From Galerina marginata (Eukaryota; Basidiomycota; Agaricomycetes; Agaricales; Galerinaceae), in contig JAECYW010000007.1 in NCBI GenBank assembly GCA_023014335.1, positions 1,240,001 to 1,304,000 on the forward strand: a stretch of DNA of 64,000 bases, given 5' to 3'. The notes beneath the pieces are model-generated. The model had not been told where the DNA came from. It did no database searches and worked only from the letters and a program-made list of their open reading frames with translations. This document shows positions 1 to 11,324 of the stretch, piece after piece. How positions within the stretch are numbered: position 1 is the stretch's first letter; the number at the start of each line of letters is the position of its first letter. A program made the position numbers and the translations under genes.

Positions 1-204
1 ATTCTACTTATGGTTGTAGATTTTGAGGAGCAACGAGCAGCAGCCAGACATGGACGTATCGCAGGCTGGGACATGGCGTTAGAGAAAAGCCAGAATGGTG
101 GCTGTGAACCGGCATCACTTGCTTACCTCACCCATCGATTTTTTTTTCTGTCGAGCGTTCCCTTCATCTTAACCACCACCCATCCTTCTCTCCCCCCTAA
201 AAAA

Positions 205-2474
205 ATGGCCGAAGATTTGTTTGACGGTGCCATCGGCATTGATCTCGGTACCACCTACTCGTATGTTCAACATCTCTTTCTGCCTCATTGTCAGAGGTTC
301 ATTTTTACTCTTCAGCTGTGTTGGTGTCTGGCAAAACGATCGTGTCGAAATCATTGCCAATGACCGTTCGTACATTTTTCCATTTGGGACCGTATATACT
401 AATTCTCTGCGCAGAGGGAAACCGCACGACACCGTCATATGTCGCTTTCTCTGCTGAGGAGCGCCTGATTGGTGATGCCGCCAAAAATCAAGCTGCCATG
501 AACCCGCGTAACACTGTCTTCGATGCCAAGCGCCTCATCGGTCGCCGATTTGAGTGAGTAAATTTCTACCGTACCAACCTTTATTTACTCACTCACTTCC
601 TCCAGTGACCCTGATGTCAAGAAGGTCAGTGAAGTTAGATGCACGCTCAAAGCTGCAGTGTTCAAACTGGTTATTTTTTAGGATATGACACACTGGCCTT
701 TCGAGGTCGTCGAAAAGGAGGGATCTCCACTGATCAAAGTCCAGTACCTCGGAGAGGATAAGACCTTCAGCCCCCAGGAAATCTCATCAATGGTTCTCAC
801 CAAGATGAAGGAAATCTCTGAGGCCAAGCTCGGCAAGACCGTCAAGAAGGCTGTCGTCACGTGCGTCGTTTTCCTCTGAAATTTTGTCTCTTGTTGAGCC
901 CACCCCACTGCAGCGTTCCTGCCTACTTCAACGATTCCCAACGTCTCGCCACCAAGGACGCTGGTGCCATTGCTGGTCTTGATGTTCTCCGTATCATCAA
1001 CGAGCCCACCGCCGCCGCTATCGCCTACGGTCTCGACCGCCAATCCAAGGCAGAGAAGAACGTTCTCATCTTCGATCTCGGAGGAGGAACTTTCGATGTG
1101 TCATTGCTGAACATCAGCGGTGGTATCTTTGCCGTCAAGGCTACTGCCGGAGATACTCACTTGGGTGGTGAGGACTTCGACAACACCCTCTTGGAGCACT
1201 TCAAGAATGAGTTCAAGAGGAAGACCAAGCTCGACATCAGCGAGGACCCTCGTGCCCTCCGTCGTCTCCGCAGTGCCTGCGAGCGTGCCAAGAGAACGCT
1301 CTCAAGTGTTGCCCAGACCACTATCGAGGTCGACTCTCTCTTCCAGGTTAGTTCGCATAATCATCATAGAAGTGGACCCTTCCTAATCGATTTTGTCTAG
1401 GGTGAGGACTTCTCAGCTAACATCACTCGTGCCCGCTTCGAGGAGATCAACGCTACCATGTTCAAGTCCACTCTCGATCCCGTCGAGAAGGTCTTGAAGG
1501 ATGCCAAGATGTCCCGTGAGAAGGTCGACGACATCGTTCTTGTTGGTGGATCCACCCGTATCCCAAAAATTCAGGCCCTTGTCTCCGAATACTTCGGTGG
1601 CCGTCAATTAAACAAGTCTATCAACCCCGACGAAGCTGTTGCCTATGGTGCTGCTGTTCAGGCCGCGGTCCTTACTGGCCAAACCTCTGAACAGACCAAG
1701 GATCTTGTCCTGCTCGATGTTGCTCCTCTTTCCCTCGGTGTCGCCATGCAAGGCGACGTCTTCGGTGTCGTCGTTCCCCGCAACACTCCCATTCCTACTA
1801 ACAAGTCCCGAACATTCACGACCGTCGAGGACAACCAGACCACTGTCACTTTCCCTGTGTATGTATCACACTGCTGTCTTTTTATTTTATCTTATCTCTA
1901 ATACTTTCGCATTGTAGGTACGAGGGTGAACGCACACAATGCCGTGACAACCGTCTGCTCGGAGAATTTGAGCTCACCGGCATTCCTCCCATGCCCCGTG
2001 GACAAGCCGAGCTCGTTACCACCTTCGAGGTTGACGCTAACGGTCTCTTGAAGGTCTCTGCCCAAGACCGTGCTTCAGGCCGCAAGGCATCTATCAGTAA
2101 GTGTGCTCATCGTTGGAACTCCAACGTATACTTATTCTCCTTTAGGCATCACCAACTCCGTTGGTCGTCTCTCAACCGCTGAGATCGACCAGATGATCAA
2201 GGATGCTGAGCAATTTAAGGCTGCTGACAAGGAGTTCTCTGCTCGTCACGAGGCCAAGTCTGACCTCGAAGCCTACGTCCACCAGGTCGAGAGCACCATC
2301 ACTTCGCCAGAGATTGGCATGAAGCTCAAGCGCGGAGCCAAGTCCCAGGTCGAAGCTGAGCTCGCACGGGCACTCGAGAAGCTTGAGATTGAAGACTCAA
2401 CGGCTGATGAGCTGAGGAAGGCCCAGCTCGGCATCAAGCGTGCCCTACAAAAAGCCACTGCTGGCATCCGGTAA
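205..2474 (+). CDS. SSB1: Ribosome-associated Hsp70 chaperone, SSB type
   Basis: Hsp70 of about 613 residues that binds nascent chains at the ribosome in the cytosol (family knowledge). The start [19 protein letters not shown] is the SSB signature and follows a CT-rich leader. The ATPase domain shows phosphate loops IGIDLGTT and [12 protein letters not shown] and the adenosine motif [12 protein letters not shown]. The substrate-binding domain follows, then a short C-terminus ending in GIR with no EEVD, as in SSB rather than SSA. At least seven introns are readable. The first (from 260) gives [12 protein letters not shown] and the second rebuilds [15 protein letters not shown]. The gene ends about 300 bp before the convergent RFC2 stop. 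SSB identity is strong from the N-terminus and tail. Confidence 0.96.
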
Positions 2475-2778
2475 ACTAGCTGGTATGGTCGACGGAGGAG
2501 TTAGATCCCGTTCTTTTTCATACTTCATTCAGTCTTTGCTTGCTGTCTTTTCCACGCTTTTTGCATATCAAAATGAAGTTTAGTTGTGTATGATTTGTCT
2601 TCGGTATCAGTGCTACCCATATGAGACGCTGTGCAATTCCAAAGTGGATGAAAAAGTAATGAAGCTTCCATAATGTTCATAATTTTTTTGTTCAGACAGT
2701 GAATTTTGAATGTCAAACATATAATACAATAGCAATCTGAGATACATGGACAGTGAGGGTGGAGATACAACACGAGCC

Positions 2779-4163
2779 CTATGATAGGACAGCTTTATTT
2801 ATGCAGAGAGCAACCTCGAGAACCCACAACTCCTCGTCTGCGCCATCGCAAAGGGCCTTGTCAGCTTCTGCGAAGGCGAGAGCACAACTTGACTTCTTCC
2901 GGCCATCTAAAGTAGGATGGAAAACGACCAAGTCATGTAACTGAGGGTGGAAGAGTGAGAACAGTATTTGAGAATACACAAAGGTTGAGACTTACCTGTG
3001 AAATAATTTGAGCCGCTGAGTAACCCTCTCTCATCAAGAATTTTACTTGCTTCTTGATAGGCTCGAAACCACCGCGACCATTGGATCTATCATCGACATC
3101 CATGCCATCGTCGAGCTCTATGCCAAGTACTCTGGCGAAGTCGTTTATAACAGAGTCTGGGACAACGCCTGCAATTTCTTGGATATCGACTGTTTGGATT
3201 TTTGTCGGCGGATTTGTTGACGACGACAACCTTGATGCCGATTGCAAGTATGTAATTGCACGACGGAGGTCCCCGTTGGAGGTCGAAATTAGTGCATCAA
3301 TGACTGGCTTGTTAATGTCGATGCGTTCTTCTCGGGCAATGAATGACAGTCGAAGGGCTGCTGAAGTGTTGTCCAGGGGTGTAAAACGAAATTTGGAACA
3401 GCGAGACGCAAGGGGTTCGATGATCCTGTATTCCTGTGTCAGGGATATGGCGGTTGCATCGTAGATAATTTAACTCGCACCTGGTGACATAGTTGCATAC
3501 TAAGCAAAATCTTGTGATGCGAGCATAGGTTTCCATTATTCGTCGTAAGGCACCCTGAGCGTCTTGTGTCATTGAGTCGGCTTCGTCGAGGATAATAATC
3601 TTGTAGGGTGGACAAGGGTACGTTTTTCCATCTGAAGCAACCGCTTGGGCGCGAGGGGTTTGACGAGCGAAGTTCTTGATTTTCTCGCGGACGATGGAGA
3701 TACCACGTTCATCGGACGCGTTTAGCTCCAGTACTCGGTTTCTAAAGTTGTCCGGTCTGTTGGAGTATTAACTTAGATTTATGGGGGAAATGTAGTGGCG
3801 GCAACTTACCCAAAGAGTTGTCGCGATAGCGCCAGGATCGTCGAAGTTTTGCCCGTACCAGGAGGCCCATAGAACAGCATATGTGGTAGCTGGTAACCCA
3901 ATGGTTAGCAATTGAACAGGTAGAAACATGCAGTGCCCACATTTGTCGACGTCAGTGTCTTACGGAGGACTGCGACTGTATGTTCTTGGGCGGAGACGTC
4001 GTCAATCGTTTTTGGTCGACTGCCAGATTGTGAGCTAATTTATCAAGAAGAAAATCAAGGAGACGCACTATTTTTCCACCCATGGCTGTAATGCTGGTTC
4101 GGTAGTCTGATTTTTGGCCGGCTTTGTCGATTGCGCCTTCGCTGTGAAAAAATTGGCGGCCAT
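2779..4163 (-). CDS. RFC2: Replication factor C subunit 2 (clamp loader ATPase; human RFC4 type)
   Basis: Small AAA+ subunit of the RFC clamp loader that places PCNA on primer-template junctions. The start is set by [10 protein letters not shown] at 4163, leading into [20 protein letters not shown]. Walker A GPPGTGKT, Walker B and sensor region ([18 protein letters not shown]) and the arginine-finger motif [10 protein letters not shown] are all present. [18 protein letters not shown] and the ACNYVTR-like strand place it in the Rfc2 (human RFC4) branch. The collar domain ends after a spliced last exon, CINKAVLS. There are about seven short introns. It diverges from the CAF-1 gene across 165 bp containing two ACGCGT sites, so co-regulation at G1/S is inferred. 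Confidence 0.95.
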
Positions 4164-4328
4164 AATTGTGGAGGAGGATGGGGGGTGTCCGTCACGAACG
4201 CGTGACAAAGTGTGTAGTCACGACGCGTCGTTGCTCCCACGAATACCTTTTGATGCATCGGTGGCCGCCGAGTCTCTGTTAGCCCTGTCCACCACCCATC
4301 TTCTTCTTGCGAAAGGCCGTTTGTCGCG
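4164..4328. promoter_or_regulatory. Divergent RFC2/CAF-1 promoter with two MluI cell-cycle boxes
   Basis: Only 165 bp separate the start codons of two divergently read replication genes. ACGCGT occurs at 4198-4203 and 4223-4228, 25 bp apart, each next to a GTCACGA-like sequence. ACGCGT is the core bound by MBF (Mbp1/Swi6-type) factors in ascomycetes; transfer to this fungus is inference. A further ACGCGT lies in CAF-1 intron 2 at 4483-4488. Confidence 0.6.
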
Positions 4329-7277
4329 ATGTCGGGACCGGAATCGACCAAAGGTAATGTGAATCGTCATTTGTCGCGTAAAGGCTTTTCCTGAACCGTG
4401 TTTTCAGCAGGGAGCCAGGAGCCGTCGACGCCAGCAGACAGTGAGTTGGACGCGAATAACGGATGTCGAGATCTTGTACTCAACGCGTTGTTTCCCTCTA
4501 GAAAAGCAAGAGAGAACTCGCATTGTAGAATTGAAGAATGGTAAAGTCTACTTCAAGCAGAAACCCATCTCATTTGAGAAACAATCCGAAACTCTCCAAG
4601 GTACGTTTTCTTTGCAAAGCTAGAACAAAATTTGACTCAATCCGCGTCAGAAATTGTCAAATTTCGTAGCATGCTGGAAGAACGAATTAGCATGAAGGAA
4701 CAGCCTCTGTCCGCTTTCCCAGATGAGCATAAACCGCTCATTGCAAAGTTGGCTCACGAAAGGTACGTGGTTTCGAGTTGTGGCACAATCCATCATTTTT
4801 TCAATAGTGATAACCAGTGATAAAACTTTGACGGCACTTGGGAAACATATTCACCGCGAACTTCTGCCCACTCTGGACGAAGACGAGGACAAGGATATCG
4901 CGTCTGCCACGTCCGCTGCGCTACCACTAAATCTGGTCGAAAATGCGATCCTAGACGTTCTGGTTAGAAATAACTACGGTATTGACGTACCACTGGGTGT
5001 CAAACCCCCTTCTGCGATCTCCGTGTGGAGATGGGAAGTCAGAGCGGAGCATATGGGCTGGCTACCGAAAAATAGCAGAGAGAAGGCGGAGTTGAGGCAT
5101 GCAGAACGTGTGCAGGTACGTTTGATTTTTATTATTACCTTATCATTTATAATATCATTTATAATTTGACTGCTCCAGGCCAAGGAAGATCTCAGATTAT
5201 TATTCGAGGCCTACTCTCAAGAAGAACGCGATACGATTATCGACCCTAAAGGGACTAACAAACTCCCAACGAAAGAACTAAATAAACCGGAACGATCTCA
5301 GGGTTCAGTCGGACCAACCGTTGATACCAAAGAAACCCCTCAATCGTCAAAGAAGCAAGGCAAGAAGAAGGCAGAAGAATCTGAGAATAATGTATGTTCG
5401 ATTCTGACTAGCTTCCTCTTTCTTTTAACAAAACATTTTGGTCATAGCGAACGGACGGCAAACTGCCAACCCTGAAGAGACCTGCAGATCCTGAAAAAGC
5501 GACGAAGGTATTTTACCCTATCTCAAAGATTTTCTCTATTACATTGTGCCTGACGACGTTTCAGGAGAAAGAGAAGCTTGAGAAAAGGGCGGCTCGAGAA
5601 GAGAAAGAGAAGAAAGAGAAGGACGCACACAATAAATCCCAGTCAATCATGGCGAAGTTCTTCTCGAAAGCCAAGGCAAAATCTCCGGCACAAGAACCCG
5701 AAAGCGCCATTGCCGGTCCTTCAAACACACATTCCGATTTCCAGAAGGTTTTCAAGCCGTTTGTGTTGCAGAAGGATAAAGTCATGGCACCATCAAACTG
5801 GTTTAAGGCGGAAAAGAAAAGAAAACGACGGTTTGCTTCGACCTCACCTAACAACGAAATAATAATCGTAGACAGCGATGAAGAGGTTGATGTTGAGATG
5901 CTAGATCCTCAGCCAACGGCAGAAGCACTCGCGACGATGACGCCTCGAGGTTCTGCCTACCTTTCTCCCTAAAAAATTCCACAAGCTAACATTAACGTTT
6001 GCAGATCATTTAACAAATATACTTTCAACATTGCCGCCTTCAGCAACACCTCGCAGTCGTCAACCACGAAGAGCAGGGTTCAAACTTTACCATCCAATTT
6101 CTGTGCGGGATCTCATGTCCCAGCTGTCTGAAGCTGAGATTAGCGGCAACGACGACCTTGTTAGAACTCTCCTGGCCAAACTTGGGGACCGAGAACTGCT
6201 GCCAGCCAAAGCGTTTCATTTCCACACTGATGCGCGACCAGGATACTTTGGGACATGGACGCGGAGCTCGCGTGTTGTTGGTCCCCGTAGACCATTTGCC
6301 AAAGACACCCTAGTGTTTGATTACGGATATGACAGCGGCGAAGAATGGGAAGAAGAACCAGCGGGGGAAGACGTTGCAGAGGACGGCGAAGACGAAGACG
6401 GGGATGCGGATGAACCTGACTCCGATCTGGAAAGTTGGCTCGTCGAGGACGATAATGAACCTGCTGACCTGTCGGCGCTGAGCCGGAACTCATCGCCACC
6501 ACCCATCTTCGACTTTCCTAATGCCCCTCCGCCGCCAAAGCGAAAAGCTGAAGACGAAGAGAGAAAGATGGGCAAGAAACGCAAAGTGGTCGTGCCTCTG
6601 GTGCCTTTTGCCAAAGGGCCTCTCTTTGAGTCGACTATCGGGGATTGCCAGTACGAACCGTTCAAACCATATGCTATCCAACTATTCAACGGTAAGAAAC
6701 CTCATTCCCTGAAATTTTTTTCCCTTTTCTGATACAATTTGATTTAGATACGCCTCTATCGATTGATCCTTTCACTTTTGTTTCCACATGCATTGAAGAC
6801 TACAAAGAAAACCTCAGAATTCTCAACTCTACGAACCACACCCAAACAAACGAAGTCGTCTTTGCTGTTCCCGCTCTTCCCCCTCGACTTACGGCCCCAG
6901 TAAATGGCAATGCTGTAGGCGTCGTCGACTATTCCATGAGAGCTCCTGTGAACAGTGTCCCAGCTCCCAAAAAGGCGCCAGTTGTCCCCAAGGCATCATT
7001 CCCTGACACCTACATGCAGCTGCTCCTCGATAAGATCACTCAGCTGCAAGCATCAAGCATCACCACCCTTGTGGAGTCGATTTACCTTGAATTAAGAGAG
7101 CACAAGGTTAAAAAGATTGCGATCGAGGCAAAGGTGAAAGAAGTCGGGGAAAAGTGTAAAGAGAAGAGGGTTTGGGTCATTAAGCCCTCGCTTTTGGTAT
7201 GGCTTTCAATTCGATTTGTATTTTCATTTTTACTCAACTGACCACTGAAGCAGCAGCAACATCCTGCGACCGCGTAA
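4329..7277 (+). CDS. CAC1: Chromatin assembly factor 1 large subunit (p150/Cac1)
   Basis: Histone H3-H4 chaperone subunit that deposits nucleosomes behind the replication fork. Start MSGPESTKG at 4329 with a 25-nt first exon. A canonical PIP box, QSIMAKFF, lies near residues 305-312 directly after a Lys/Glu-rich (KER-like) stretch at about 280-300, the layout expected for PCNA recruitment. The CAF-1 signature follows: FHTDARPGYFGTWT, then PRRPFAKDTLVFDYGYDSGEEWEEE and a long acidic run. A C-terminal winged-helix-like segment ends SLLQQHPATA after a final intron (acceptor before 7251). About ten introns. Placing it next to RFC2 groups two PCNA-linked factors under one promoter. Confidence 0.93.
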
Positions 7278-7534
7278 GGGATGTTTTTGGATTATACCTT
7301 TCTGCGCCGTCAGGTCGACATACCTAGTATCTCCGCTGTTATTGTTTTCTTATATTTTTTTCGTTCGCGGAACTTTGTTGGAGCTTAGTTGCATTCTTGC
7401 ATTAGTAGTACATTATTTTTATTATGATACATGTCACCTACTGGAGGCACCTACTGGAATACAAAAGTGAGAAAAAAGCAACACGTGCCTATAAGATAAT
7501 AAATGAGTTTGGACTAAATGTATAGGAAGGGTCG

Positions 7535-8335
7535 TCATGAATTAACATGTTTCCAAAGTAGTTGAGTGTATTCGAGATCTGTTTGGCCAGTGAGGAAATC
7601 AACGGTGTGAATGTCTCCCGATTGGGCTCCTACGACGACAGAAGGTTGATTTTCGTCAAACGGAAAAGAGGGAACAATACGCACGAACAAGCATTTTGTT
7701 TACTTTGCCGTCTTTCTCTACGATTGGCTCGAAGCCTATCCCTTTATATATGGCTAGCCGTAGACTGCAGTGTTTTTCGTTTCGTGAATAGAATTTACCA
7801 GCCATAAATAGTTAAGCGTACGTGCTGCCATCCAGTTCTTTCTCGTGCTCCAGGGCCGGGTCAAAGACTTCCAGCCTCCTCGCTTCTTCCTTCAAGGCCG
7901 AAAGTTCGGCATCCTTGCTGGCCAACATGGTTTCTGCATCGCTAATGGCTTTGGCGAGGGACAGCCGGCTGCCGTCGAGCTCGTTCAAGTTTGCGACGTG
8001 TGCCTGTTCTGAAGGTACGGAGCCAGGTCTCGTTGACGATACTCGTGCGGCTTCCAGCACTCGTGTCAAGGCTGTTTCCAAACGGATGAAAAAGGGTAAG
8101 GCTAGTAGGTAAACAATACCCGACCTTTTAGATTTGCGTGAGCTTCTTCCAGCTCCTTCCTTCTCTTTGCCTCTGATGCACTAATTTGTTCCTCCGCAGC
8201 TACTATTGTCAAGTAGTCCTCATCAGGATCCATTATCGGTAACATGTCCCGAATGAGTTTCCTGTAATTGGAGACATGGTTTGGTGAAATTCAAGGACAG
8301 AAAATAAGAAAGTACCGACGTAGCTTCTTGAACAT
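7535..8335 (-). CDS. SPC24: Kinetochore protein Spc24 (Ndc80 complex)
   Basis: Small coiled-coil subunit of the Ndc80 complex linking the inner kinetochore to microtubules. Assembled over five exons from MFKKLRRKLIRDMLPIMDPD (start 8335). The frame choice is fixed by splicing, since the nearby ATG of MIDVQ is out of frame. The middle is a Glu/Lys-rich coiled coil (EEQISASEAKRRKELEEAHA, later SDAETMLASKDAELSALKEEA). The C-terminal globular domain reads STLRLAIYKGIGFEPIVEKD, then KVNKMLVR and GDIHTVDFL, matching the Spc24 fold, ending WKHVNS. The last two exons were found only by splicing and are easy to miss. The 5' donor GTACTT is weak. An ACGCGT lies 95 bp upstream. Confidence 0.85.
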
Positions 8336-8429
8336 CAATCATGATCGTGGCGGTATATCCTGGAGAGAGGCAAAGAATCGCAGTTCAAGGTTGACGAACG
8401 CGATCAACACGATCATGTGACGTGACAAT

Positions 8430-8435
8430 ACGCGT
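8430..8435. promoter_or_regulatory. ACGCGT (MCB-like) site upstream of SPC24
   Basis: Palindromic ACGCGT 95 bp before the SPC24 start codon, within TGACAATACGCGTCTG. SPC24 is a cell-cycle gene, so an MBF-type role is plausible but untested. Confidence 0.4.
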
Positions 8436-8713
8436 CTGAACTAATATGGTCCTACCACTCATCAATCAACAATGTTATGAATACAAAACATGCTCCAAAT
8501 CTCATCACAGATACGTTGTTCTCAAAATCCGTGGCTGCTATATATTTCGGCGTGTTCGACCTGAAAGGGATGCCTCAATGCATTTTGTCGTTGCTTCGTG
8601 GACACGAGGCGCTATTTTCATCGATAAGACGGCCTAGAAAAGCAGAGATCGCCAATAGTTTAGGCTTCTGGCTTCAGGTCGTTCTCATTCTGCTTGTCCA
8701 CTGATACTTGGTA

Positions 8714-9878
8714 ATGGCTGAGGAATCCCTTCCTTCTTATACGACTGGCGCATCCAAAGGGAAAGGTGTAGACCTTGTGCAGAGAGACGACGAGTACTAC
8801 ATGGAAGGCAACTTGATTGTATTTCAAGTGAGTAAGATTTGTGTTTAGAATACGAATACGTCGATCTTGACGAAAGCGTGTTAGGTGGAAAAGAAGTTAT
8901 TTAGAATTCCGACCTACCTGTTCACAAAGGAGTCTCAGTTTTTTGGGGGAATGTTCATGCTTCCGCCGCCTGCTGGTGAAGATGTCGAAGGATCGAGTCC
9001 GACGAACCCAATAATTTTGCCAGATGAATTTCGCAGCGAGGACTTCAAAAACTTGATGAAGGTGCTGTATCCAAAGTAAGCAAAACTCCCGACTAGCTTT
9101 TGGCAATTGCACCCAGCTAAAGGTGATCAGGTCAATCTCGCTCCAACTCTTATTATTAAAGTCGGAGTGGATCTCCATTCTTAAGCTTTCCACGAAGTGG
9201 TATTTCTTAAATCTGCGAGCTATGGCGATATCGGAGTTGAAGCGCATGCAAGAACTCACGTCGATCGAGAAAATTACTTTAGGGCGAGAGAATAGGATTT
9301 CATCCTGGGTAACTGCAGGCTTTCTCGACCTAGTCCAGAGAGGGGATACAATCACAGACGACGAGGCAATGGCAATTGACCTTGATTACTTGACGACCAC
9401 CTACAGGTTATTTCGGGTCAGGGAACGCAGGATTCGGAAAATATCAGCGTCTGTAGCTCATGAAATCGAAGAAAACTTCAAGAACGAACTGGATGCCATA
9501 CGAACAGATGAGAAAGGGTTCGAAGGTCCCGACCTGGAGATTGCTTTCGAACCCATCGTCCCAAAAGACCCCCTCAATTTCAAAGACGTGTATAATGCAA
9601 TAGAGGATAAGAAAGACTTCAATGTCCCCGTTGAAGAAAAGATCGCTGCATCGGATACGGAAGCTGTGGCTGTGGCTGAGGATCCTCCAGGTTGGGATAT
9701 GTGGGTTCAGCCAACAGTGGCATCCGGATTCAAAAAGAGAATGTTAACACGGTTCTGTTTAACGTCAAAGGTGATTTTTAGCAGTAGTTATAGTTGGTTG
9801 TGGCGTAGAAAAGTTGGCAGATATGCCACAAATTTATTGAAAACATCAAGTCAATCGTGCAGTGTAGAAAGTTACTAG
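8714..9878 (+). CDS. BTB/POZ domain protein, Agaricomycete type
   Basis: Member of the large mushroom BTB family; function unknown, probably protein-protein interaction or Cullin-3 adaptor by analogy. Start MAEESLPSYTTGASKGKG at 8714. The spliced second exon carries the BTB core: EYYMEGNLIVFQVEKKLFRIP, TKESQFFGGMF and FKNLMKVLYPK, joining SISLQLLLLKSEWISILKLS. The family tail follows with STKWYFLNLRAMAISEL and RENRISSWVTAGFLDLVQR, then an acidic stretch. The 3' end is uncertain: the frame stays open to SVESY at 9878, but splicing near 9770 could shorten it. No paralogue is seen elsewhere in the window. Confidence 0.85.
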
Positions 9879-11324
9879 TAGTCACTTCTAGAAACCGCGA
9901 CCGGAATACAAGTGGTGACGCGAAGTTGCGAAGGAGAAATTTATCCAGGTAAGAGAATATGGTGATTAAAATTCAGAAACAGGATATTTTCTGAGTGAGA
10001 GTGATAAATTAAACAGACAAAACAAACAGAGAATCCACATCGACCATACTAATAAATAAAAAGGTAGGCGCAGTACTAGTATGGAATGCCGTGAGTAGGA
10101 TGCTCGGAGAGTTCAGGTAAAAAACAAAAGAGAAGTAAGAAACTAATTGACGGTTACAAAAAACAATAAATACAAAAATGCAAAGGAGGTGAAATTGAAT
10201 TCAAATTCGCAAATCACGAAAAATTGGGTTACAGAATAAAACCAGCTAGCTAATGCCGTACGTGCGTAGGTGGGTAAGCGTCCATTAGAGGCTCAAGGTA
10301 GAAGTAAGGGTTGGGAAGGATGAGGAACGAGGACGAGAGAAAAACAATTGTGAATGCTTATCCGGAAGGACTACACAACGTAGAAAACTGGGATAGATAG
10401 ATATAAAGGATAAACAGGAAACAGGAAGAAAACCGAAGCCGAAGTCGAAAGAAGACACAAGGACGAAATGGTGACCTGTATATTGGTCAATCATATGAGA
10501 TGAGATATATGTGATGATGCAGAGAGGAAATGGAAAAGGGGAGAGAGAGAGATGAGGGTCAAGATAAGAAATCGGTGTTTAAATGGATAAATCACGAAAT
10601 GGAGAGATAAAGAATTGGATATTGGGTAAGGATGCCATGAGATGAGTTGATAAGAAGAAAGTCTTTAGCTTAGACAAGTCCGTGTAGTAGCTGGAAGCAG
10701 CCCGATCTGCGAATAGCCGATGAGGTGAAACAGCTGCGTACCAAGGTTGATGGTAAATGGCAAAAGGTACAATTGGATGGATGGATGGATGATAAATGGT
10801 AATGACTTGATTTTGGATGATGATGATGATGGTGATGATTGAATAAGAGATCGGGATGGGATGAAGTTAGCATTTCCAACGACAGCTCTATGAGTATGAA
10901 AACCAAGAGGAGGAGGAGCCGGCGGACAGTGATGCGACACTCGATAACGGAGGCAAGGAAGCCAGCTAGTAACGAGAGCGAACGACCAGAGCTAGGACCA
11001 GGGAAGAATCCCATGAGACCTGAGAGCAAGGAACATAACCGTAAAACGAGCGTGTGGGTGTTAAAGAACGTTGGGGCACCATATACCATAGGGCATAGGT
11101 AGACTGAGTCCTGAGTCTTGAGCGAGTCTGATTCCTGAAGTTTGAGATTGACGATTGCCGTCGTCATAGAGGGTCATCCAAATTCTTTACGTTTGAAGGG
11201 TTTAAGTATTTTGTGTGCGGATTGTCGAGTCGGAATCTTGAAGGTGAGGAGAAGTCATAGTTTTCGGTCACAGCGCCGAATAAGACGTCGTCCAGTCATT
11301 AAAAAATATCGGAGGTGCAACGAC
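9879..11324. other. Non-coding stretch between the BTB gene and CDC25
   Basis: No protein signature was found on either strand. Base composition is AT- and purine-rich on the plus strand. Simple repeats occur: a (GATG)n run near 10,777 and (GAT)n near 10,820-10,840. Open frames here on the minus strand encode His and Ser runs from these repeats and are not credible. The right part is probably CDC25 3' untranslated sequence. Confidence 0.6.

Noticed and set aside
10670..11167. 165-codon minus-strand frame downstream of CDC25
   Set aside because: Its His, Ser and Leu runs come from GATG/GAT simple repeats; no domain, no splice structure, and it fits CDC25 3' untranslated sequence.
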